From Omphiscola glabra (Eukaryota > Mollusca > Gastropoda > Lymnaeidae): a DNA stretch of 64,000 bases. The notes below the pieces were generated by a model. The model made no database searches, was not told the DNA's origin, and saw nothing but the letters and a program-made list of their open reading frames with translations. The position numbers were made by a program, and so were the translations under genes. The stretch is from the NCBI GenBank assembly GCA_964017045.1, contig OZ024808.1:30235949-30299948 (forward strand). Direction: 5' to 3'. Shown one piece after another: positions 56,701-64,000 of the stretch. Within the stretch, counting starts at the first letter, position 1; each line of letters opens with the position of its first letter.

Positions 56701-59700
56701 AAAAATGATGACGAACAGTACCACTGGCATCGGTACGGAAATTAAGGTCGGCGATGAAAGACTAGAGACAGTTGGCAGTTTCAAATATTTAGGAACAATT
56801 GTTTCGGAAGAAGGCTCCAAGCCCGAATTGATGGCCAGGATTGCGCAGACCACAACAGCACTAAAGCGGCTCAAGAAAATATGGAACGACAAAAATATAG
56901 CCCCCAGCACCAAAATCAGGTTGATGCGCTCACTAGTCCTCTCCATTTTCTTGTATGCCTGTGAGTCCTGGACATTAACAGCAGAACTCGAAAGGAAAAT
57001 AAAGGCGATGGATCTTCCCAGCCAACTGAATGGACATTTTGATATTCCCAAGCAACTGACTAGACAGTTTGATCTTCCCAACCAACTGACTAGGCTGTTT
57101 GATCTTCCCAAGCAACTGACTAGACAGTTTGATCTTCCCAACAACTGACTAGACTGTTTGATCTTCCCAAGCCACTGACTAGACAGTTTGATCTTCCCAA
57201 CCAACTGACTAGACTGTTTGATCTTCCCAAGCAACTGACTAGACAGTTTGATCTTTCAAACAAACTGCGGTAGACAGTTTGATCTTCCCAACCAACTGAC
57301 TAGACAGTTTGATCTTCCCAACCAACTTACTAGACAGTTTGATCTTGCCAACCAGCTGACTAGAGAGATACAATGAAAACTAAACAACTCAAAAGGGGAA
57401 ATCACGTTACAGCTTCAGGCTGAATGTTCAAATAAATGTCAGATTAAATAAACGAAACCCAAGAAAATAAAATTCAACGAGGCCTCTGACCATGAGATTA
57501 GACGAGGTCGAAGACGATGATATTAGACGAGGCCCATGATAATGAGATCAGACAAGGCCTAAGAAAATGTGTTTATACAAGGCCTATGACAATAATAATA
57601 GACAAAGCCTAAGACAATGACACTAGACAAGGCCTAGGACAATGAGATTAGAAGTTTAAGACAATGAGATTAGACAAGGCCTAAGACAATGAGTTGAGAC
57701 AAGGCCTAAGACAATGATATTAAACAAGGCCTAAGACCATGAGATTAGACAAGGCCTGAGAAAATGAGATTAGACAACGACTAAGACAGTGGTTCTCAAC
57801 CTTTCTAATGCTGCGACCCCTTAAAACAGTTCCTCATGTTGAGGCGACCCCCAAACCTAACAATTGTTTTCGGTGCTACCTATTTTCTGTAGAGTAAATG
57901 TGTTTTTCGATGGTCTTAGGCGACCCCTAGGAAACGTTGGTTCGACCCCCAGGTTGAGAACCGCTGGTCTAAGACAATAATATTAGACAAAGCTTAAGAC
58001 AATGATATAGACACGGCATAAGACAATGATATTAGACAAGGCTTAAGACAATGATATAGACCAGGGCTGAGACCATGATATTTGACGAGACCTAAGAACA
58101 CGAGACTCACTGTCTTGGTGATATTTAAACTAACGTTTGAGAGAAGGATAAGAAGAAACATATTGACAGCCGAGGATCAATGACATAATACTTCCCGAGG
58201 GTAACACACGATGCACAACCGATAGACAATCTATAATCAATGCTTTTAGTATCTTGCATATGCCGAAGACAAAGCAGTGTTAAGAAATAATAGTATAGGT
58301 GTATAAATAAATTAGATTTTATGAAATTGTTAGCAGATGCATCACTAAGCTGGACAGCAAGTTAATGATAAACAAAATACACAACCATGTTGAAAGCAGA
58401 ACAGAGAGATGAAACCATTCAAATTAGAAACCACACTTTTGAAAAAAAATCAATTTAAGTACCTAGGATCTCTAATAAGCGAAAGAAATGACTTACTAAC
58501 AGAAATAAAAGGCACACAATCGACCGGAAACAGGGAATACTTCAGTAGTCAGAAAATACACACAAAAAAAAAACATTAGAAGAGCAAGACAATCAGACCA
58601 AATGTAACCTGCGCCAGTACAATTCGACGCCCCACGTATTAAAAACCAGAGAGAGTAAAGTTTTTTTGAATTATTTGCGGACCAAAAAGGATCAATATGA
58701 AATGGGAATACGAACCAACAAGGAATTGTACAGACTATATCAGGATCCAACGCTAGTAGCAGACCTAAAAAAAAGTGCAGGCTACACTTGGCTGGACACT
58801 TGAAAAGAATGCCAGATGACAGATGCCAGATGACAGATGAGTGAAGAGGTTGCGCCATCAAAACCCCAAAGGAAAACGTCTCAAAGGCAGATCTAGGCGA
58901 AGACGGATGTATTATGTGGAAAATGGTCTACAACAGCCAGGAATCCGAGCAGGGAAGAGAAAAGCATCAATAAGGTCTGAGTGGAATGATTACAACAAAA
59001 TCAATAATTGTATTTAAAGTTGTGAGACAGACCAAAGCCCTACAAGGGCGGTATAGGGATCGGTGGTGAATATTTAAAGTGCATCGAATGCTTCATTTGA
59101 ACTCAGCCACGATTACAACAAAATAAATAATAGTATTTTAAATGTGCTTCATCCCTGTCATGACAACACAGTTTGTTGCGAAAAAGAAAAGAATTAATTT
59201 TGTATAAAACATGTATTATATTTCAGAACCGTGGTCCGCAGATATGTTATGAAAATCAAGTTGCATACAACGAATATGACACTTCTACCAAATTGTTTCA
59301 TGAAAGATTGTATGTAGTTTTACTTTTTTAGATTTACTTTTGATTATATTTTATACGAAACGTTATGTAATTTCTACTATCATTTTTGTATTTACCTTTT
59401 ATCAACCCATATACACACATATCTATACTAATCCATCACGAATATTTTAACTGGATAGCATTTCGTATAAGACATACTAGCTTTATTTGTAGATTTGTAG
59501 ACAATTATCATACGTTTTGTCCGTTTTAGCTTTATTAAACTATATTTGTAGACAATTATCATACGTTTTCTCATTTATAACCTTAAATAAAATACACTCT
59601 TTCCTCACATTTTGTTCTGTAGTACATTAATTAAGATAGAATTTATACAAATCCGGTACATTTTCTTGTGTATTAACTTTATTAAACAATACTTGTACAT

Positions 59701-62700
59701 GTTATGTACATGTTATATAGTTTTGCAAATTTAATCCATTTCAACATGTGGCTAGTTACATAACAAATGACCGGAGAACCAGTGTACACAAGAAAAACGT
59801 TACCAAGGCTTGTGATATTGACAATAATCGATTGAAGTAATGAACAAAATACAAACTTAAATATACATAATAAATACTAAATTAATTTACCTCTCAGCAA
59901 ATGAAAATTATTATAGTCAAAAGCATTCTTTAAAACAAATTGGAACGTAAACAATCTTTTCCCAATTAAATAAAAAAAGTGTGCTGTGTTGGGGTGGGGT
60001 GGGGTAGAGCGATACAAATTTAATCTGTGACGCCAATATCAAAACAAAAGTTGTTGGGGCGGGGGGGGGGAAATGTTTAATGCTACCACTGGCTATAACC
60101 GTACACTATTCTCATACATATTCTTCTGTATTACCTTCGGCTGAAGACTTATGTTTTAAAAAAGAACAAATTTCGATAGTATTTTTGAGGTATATAAATC
60201 TACTTTTAGAGAGAAAATATATTTGAATATTTTAAAAATATTTTTAAATGACTAGATTGTTAATGGTATAATATCTTAGGTGAAAAAAGGTGACACGTGT
60301 TCGTAGAATCACTAAACGTTTTTATACATGCTAACAGAAACAAAGTAAGAGATTACTTCAGGGTACTAATTACTCCCACAAGATATTACTTTTTTAAATA
60401 TCATTGGACAGTATTTTAAATTGTTTGAAAATAAAATTCAATAAATAAACAGCTTTTTAAATTGTCAAGGAAGAGAGCCCTCAACATGTTTATGATTGAG
60501 CGTCTTGAAATTTTGAGACAAGGAAATTGATCAAAATTAACGAAAGCAGATGGACGGGGAGGGGGGATAATTTCTAGGGACCCTGCCTAGAAAGTAAATA
60601 TAATAATAAATTATATTCATTTTTTTTCACTGACTAGATTTCCAATTGTATGTTGCGTGGATAAAAACATTACATATCCAATCATCATCAAGAGAGCTAA
60701 ACTTGTACAATCTTTTGACTTTCAGGTTAGTATAGTCCTAGTTTTGGAAGAGCCTTTCTGTATGAGTTATGTACCATATAACATGGGTGAATAGCCTTGG
60801 CTATTATAATAAGTATTATTATTTTTTAATGAACAATTAACGGGATTTATTGGGTTTCTAGAAGGTCCTTAAGTTTGTTTGCAATTGAATTCTCTTTTGC
60901 GTGTGTGTAGAATTGATGTTTCTATAATTTATATAGAATTTATATCCCTATACTTGGTGTATAAATGATGACCCCTTAATTTGTGTAGAGTTAGTCCCCT
61001 TGCATTTCAGCAAAAAATCTTCGTACCTTTAATTTGTGTAAAATTATTATTCCTTTCAATTTGGTAGAATGCTGTTTAAATAAGTCAGTTAAAGGTGTTA
61101 GTCAAATTTATAAATACCCGCCAACATTTATTTCCACAACCATTCTTGTAAAAACTCAATGATTTTTTAAATAAATTGTATTGCTTGTCTATTTCAAAAA
61201 ACATTTTCTTACTTCTATCACCTATCACACAGAAGATAACGAACCAGTGGTCGAGCATTCAAACTGTATCTAAAACATTAAACAAACACACACTTAGCGT
61301 CAGTTCACACGATCAGATTTCGAATCGAATTGTTGTATGAACGCACTATTTTGTGCGTGGTTTCTTTTTTTGGGGGAATTCGATCATATAGTATTTTGAG
61401 AGTTGTGACAAGGCTTCATACACGAATTGCATCAAATGTTTGAAGGAAAAATTGATCGTGTGAACAAACGCTAAGTGTGAGCGAAACTAGGATTTATAGT
61501 AATTTTTTGTTCACAATTATTTTAAAGAAATCTAAATTTGTGAACTCCCAGATATTTAGAGGAAAAATAACTATCAATTTACAATATATTTATTTAAGAA
61601 ATGACTGATTTTTTATCATACCTAATGCCTTCTCATAGCAATTTAAAATAGGCTATTTTATAATTTTGTCCATTTCCACAGTTTTGAGTTCTATCTAATG
61701 TGTCAACTCTATTGAATATTTTAGTTTAGGATACATACTTGTTTAGGATATGCAGACTTGAGGGTACTGCTCCTAGGCAACCTCTCTTTTTATCATTTCC
61801 CAGCTGCGGTGTGAATTAGTCATGCCGCAGAAAACCACGTAAACCCTATTAGAGGGCGTCTGTTAACACCTACGAGTCCCCCCCCGGGTGGGAAGGGGGG
61901 GGGGCTTTGGAGACGTAAATTGTATCCACCCCAGCCCAAGGAAGTCCGGCCCGGTTGCTGTGTAAGCATCACCCCGGCTGGCCAGGCGTCCCTTCTCTGA
62001 TGCGGCCTCACTCGCATAGTCAATCGAGTGGAAGGGTGGGTGGGGCCGTCTCAGGGGCGGGGAGCCCTCTGCATGCCGCTTCGCGGCCTGGCTGGAATAG
62101 AGACCACTGGGGGAGTGGTTAAATGCCAGTTGGGGGCGGTGGAGGTGTGCTGGGGAAGACCTTATGAGCCTTGGCTCGATGGTCTGCTGATTTTCTTAAG
62201 TAAGTTAGTTAGTTTAGGATACATTATTTTACTTCCCTTTGTTGTTGATAGCGTTGAAACTTGAATTCGTGTGCAAGAAAGTGGTGTGTAAAGTTATGGT
62301 TTGCAAAGATGTGGTGTGCAAAGATATGGTGTGTAAAGATGTGATGTGCAATGATATGCTGGGCAAATATGTTTTGTGCAAGGATATGATGTGAAAGGTT
62401 GTATCCTGCAAGGATGACAATGTCCCGCCACAGATACAAGTGTCATCTACAAGTGCCACTCTGTCCATATTTCTCTAGGCAGAGATAAACTTCTATCAGG
62501 ACGAAACACTGGCTGTCAGGATCGATGCCAACCCACACACTGTATCCATCGGGGATTGGGTTGTGGTGGGCATCAATGTCAAGGCCGAATCACCGTCACT
62601 CTTCGCGGACGGTGACCTGAAGCTGGTGATAACAAAATGTACACTTGACCCCACGGGACATCCGGATGTTAGTAAAAGTATCCTGATCATTGATGACAAG

Positions 62701-63961
62701 TAAGTGCCTCTGTGAGTTTTTGTATTTACAAAGACATCGTTGGCCTCAGTAGATAAGATTGATTTAAGGGCCCACGATCAATGTATTGATCATTCTGGCT
62801 CCTATGTTCGTAGAGGGAATTTGCAATATTCATGTGCCTGGTATCCCCTTTGTGTTGTTTCAGAATATGTACACACACAAAAACCCACCTCAAAACAAAT
62901 TCGTATTCACTATTAAAAAAAAAAAAATTAATTGTGCCGACATGTAAGCTTTCAAACTAAAAAATATAAATTTTCTTAAAAATAATTAAAATATTCCCAA
63001 TGTTACACAGAAACATTTTTATGGGATAATTTTTTATCAATTGTAATCCCCCGAAGTTGGCAATAGTCACAAGACAGAAGGAGATTTTCACAACACTTTT
63101 TTAGTAGCACCTATCCGTCACCAAGTGACTTCGCCTGATCCAACTCACAAGGCTTGGGATTTTTCCTTTAGGAGGATAAGCTCGTTCCCTAGACATCAAA
63201 TCGCCTCTCTCCACTATACTGGATAACCCAAGGGAATTCCATATATGGATGATGCAGCTTGCCACCAGTTGCTTCGCATGAGTTGTCGGAATGTGTTCAT
63301 TGTATGAATGTATCCGCATACGGGACTCCATCTCCAGGTTGAATTCAGAGTTTCCTTCTCTTAGATGAGTTGCCCTCCATGGTTAACAGGTCACATCCAT
63401 CCAACCGAGCTGCTGGTGATGTTTTGCTTGACTTGGTCATTGGCGGGGATTGAACTCCAAACTTTCTTTTTGTCGAGTTTACACTTCACGACCACCCAGC
63501 CACACAAATGGCGCCAGAAAACGATGTCATAAAACATAAACAAATAGCTTCAAAGTTTGGAGAAGTTGTTGACAACCATGGATCAAACATTGAACATAAT
63601 ATCTGACCATTGACACAGTTTAGCATATAACTTCGAAGAACGAATCAGTGAACGCAATAAATACACGATACATTATACAAATAAATTACTTCTTTTTATT
63701 ATTTTGTGGGGGGGGGGGTGTTTTTCACAGAATATTTCTATTTTAGTTTACACACATTCTAACATCCACCATCTCACGGTTCATTTCCATTGTCTTCAAC
63801 AGCTGTCCAGTCGACTCTACCATCCTGACCACCCACTCCATCAACGCTACGACTGAGTCGTTCCGCTTAAAGGTGTACAAGTGGTTTGGCTACTCCGCGG
63901 TTTACGTCTCATGTCACTTGCGCCTGTGTTTGGCCTCGAGTCCCGATCCAATTTGTGACAA
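53691..63961 (+). CDS. Gene C: ZP-domain protein without SRCR domains, six exons visible, 3' end beyond the window
   Basis: Exons: 53691-53784, 55643-55866, 59227-59309, 60638-60725, 62479-62699, 63803-63961 (869 nt, about 289 residues, ending in phase 2 at donor GTAGGC). The signal peptide includes AFWTVAIVLISWSALCQG, aligning with gene B, but with a longer N-terminus starting MARPFLIIP. It splices in phase 1 directly to the ZP-N exon, so both SRCR cassettes of genes A and B are absent. ZP-C reads CPVDSTILTTHSINATTESF and WFGYSAVYVSCHLRLC. The terminal exon with the expected Arg-rich cleavage site should lie just right of the window. Whether SRCR exons were lost here or gained in A and B cannot be decided from this window. 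I found no homologous TATA or noncoding exon upstream. Confidence 0.87.
54060..55080. repeat. 24-bp minisatellite, about 42 copies
   Basis: AACAAACACATCCTAGACAG then ATGT, with AGAGAGAT variants, in gene C intron 1. Confidence 0.95.
55643..55866 (+). CDS. Gene C exon 2: ZP-N, first part
   Basis: Acceptor TTTTTTCTTCCAG. Encodes RVDCSEGNGDLILRFPNSDF, DECNP and IPHLKCNTTSYF. The usual CGT after the third Cys is replaced by CNT. Donor GTAAGT. Confidence 0.88.
55935..56017. repeat. 23-bp repeat, about 3 copies
   Basis: ACATTATTTTAATCCCCACA plus AAT. Confidence 0.85.
56090..56265. repeat. 30-bp minisatellite, left block
   Basis: GATCTTCCCAACCAACTGAC then TAGACAGTTT. The same array resumes at 57007 after the LINE fragment. 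Confidence 0.92.
56270..57006 (+). pseudogene. LINE reverse transcriptase fragment, frameshifted
   Basis: Encodes LYHVFVDFKKAFDRVW, GVRQGCLLSPTLFNIFLE and FADDIDGLAGS (the RT catalytic FADD box), then after a frameshift near 56705 FKYLGTIVSEEG and FLYACESWTLTAELERK. Both element ends are missing; it begins and stops inside the 30-bp minisatellite. A non-LTR retrotransposon by the palm motifs and C-terminal block; clade not assigned. Lies in gene C intron 2. Confidence 0.85.
57007..57365. repeat. 30-bp minisatellite, right block
   Basis: Same GATCTTCCCAACCAACTGAC unit as 56090-56265, about 12 copies. Confidence 0.92.
57480..58105. repeat. 25-bp minisatellite, split by a MITE
   Basis: GACAATGAGATTAGACAAGG plus CCTAA, in blocks 57480-57786 and 57967-58105. 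Confidence 0.88.
57787..57966. mobile_element. hAT MITE, 180 bp, same family as 52886-53084
   Basis: TIRs CAGTGGTTCTCAACC and GGTTGAGAACCGCTG. Flanks GACTAAGA and GTCTAAGA match at 7 of 8 bases. Inserted in the 25-bp minisatellite. Confidence 0.82.
58440..59065 (+). pseudogene. Second LINE C-terminal relic
   Basis: Encodes QFKYLGSLISERNDLLTEI, TGNREYFSSQK, then GIRTNKELYRLYQDPTLVAD and, frameshifted, RLHLAGHLKRMPDDR, the conserved C-terminal block of LINE ORF2. Ends with GCCCTACAAGGGCGGTATAG, 3' UTR-like. Several stops. Gene C intron 2. Confidence 0.75.
59227..59309 (+). CDS. Gene C exon 3: ZP-N, second part
   Basis: Encodes QICYENQVAYNEYDTSTK, matching the ICYNNTVEYDDEFS block of gene A. 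Donor GTATGT, phase 2. Confidence 0.85.
59945..60095. repeat. Dispersed repeat A, copy 3 (diverged)
   Basis: CGTAAACAATCTTTTCCCAA and ATATCAAAACAAAAG match copies 1 and 2; interior replaced by G-rich sequence. Confidence 0.45.
60638..60725 (+). CDS. Gene C exon 4: ZP linker region
   Basis: Encodes LFPIVCCVDKNITYPIIIKR through SFDFQ. 88 nt against 106 nt in A and B, hence six residues shorter. Donor GTTAGT. Confidence 0.85.
61737..62208. mobile_element. GC-rich retroposon with perfect 16-bp target duplication
   Basis: Flanked by TTAGTTTAGGATACAT at 61721-61736 and 62209-62224. The 472-bp interior is strikingly GC-rich against AT-rich surroundings and ends in a TAAGTTAGTTAG tail. The long duplication implies LINE-type target-primed insertion. 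Family not recognised. Gene C intron 4. Confidence 0.7.
62275..62405. repeat. 16-bp repeat, about 8 copies
   Basis: AGATGTGGTGTGCAAA variants, upstream of the gene C exon 5 acceptor. Confidence 0.85.
62479..62699 (+). CDS. Gene C exon 5: ZP-C, first part
   Basis: Encodes AEINFYQDETLAVRID, VSIGDWVVVGINVKAES and LKLVITKCTLDP. Acceptor TTTCTCTAG, donor GTAAGT. The Cys of the NERCD motif in A and B is missing here (DETLA). Confidence 0.9.
63100..63510 (-). mobile_element. tRNA-derived SINE-like element
   Basis: On the minus strand TGGCTGGGTGG resembles an A box and GGAGTTCAATCCCC a B box, about 45 bp apart, as in a tRNA-derived SINE head (63440-63510). The body follows to about 63100. Gene C intron 5. 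It lacks a visible poly-A tail, so family and limits are uncertain. Confidence 0.5.
63803..63961 (+). CDS. Gene C exon 6: ZP-C, second part
   Basis: 159 nt, identical in length and phase to exon 11 of A and B. Encodes NCPVDSTILTTHSIN, FRLKVYKWFGYSAVYVSC and HLRLC. Donor GTAGGC at the window's edge. Confidence 0.9.
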
Positions 63962-64000
63962 GTAGGCAATATTAAAAATATCTTTTGTGACAAATTGGCA

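Overview
The window is animal (metazoan) genomic DNA: AT-rich, with intron-split genes using GT-AG splice sites, very many intronic and intergenic minisatellites, and decayed transposons. A lophotrochozoan, most likely a gastropod mollusc, fits best (SRCR+ZP gene family, hAT MITEs with the CAGNGGTTCTCAACC end, non-LTR and Gypsy relics). That assignment is inference and no species call is possible from sequence alone. LAYOUT: three paralogous genes lie head to tail on the + strand. Gene A (CDS 7150-17413, 12 coding exons, 622 aa) and gene B (CDS 37379-48010, 12 coding exons, 601 aa) each encode signal peptide - SRCR - SRCR - ZP domain - furin-type site - short tail. Gene C (CDS 53691-63961, six exons, running off the right edge) encodes signal peptide - ZP only. 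All exons were assembled by eye from GT-AG sites. The A and B models each sum to an exact multiple of three (1869 and 1806 nt), and A and B share intron phases throughout. The SRCR cassettes are flanked by phase-1 introns, so gene C can lack both and stay in frame. A and B also share a TATA-box context and a 5' noncoding exon, with a second untranslated segment of 45 nt in both. The proteins look secreted, DMBT1-like; no transmembrane segment follows the ZP domain in A or B. REGIONS: 1-5940 is AT-rich upstream DNA with small minisatellites. 5944-17580 is gene A. 17600-33060 is repeat-rich intergenic DNA with a decayed minus-strand Ty3/Gypsy element (20280-25090) that has been swollen by about 60 copies of a 47-bp satellite. 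33063-48231 is gene B. 48240-53690 is intergenic with hAT remnants and an 11-copy CRE-like array. 53691 to the end is gene C, whose introns hold two LINE relics, a GC-rich retroposon with a perfect 16-bp target duplication, and a tRNA-like SINE. MOST UNUSUAL: gene B repeatedly carries short tandem duplications seeded exactly on exon-intron boundaries (exon 2 donor, exon 10 acceptor, exon 11 acceptor and donor, exon 12 acceptor), making ladders of decoy splice sites. A second theme is minisatellites grown out of transposon pieces: the 47-bp satellite from the gag-protease junction of the Gypsy relic, and a 50-bp repeat from a Tigger-like terminal repeat.
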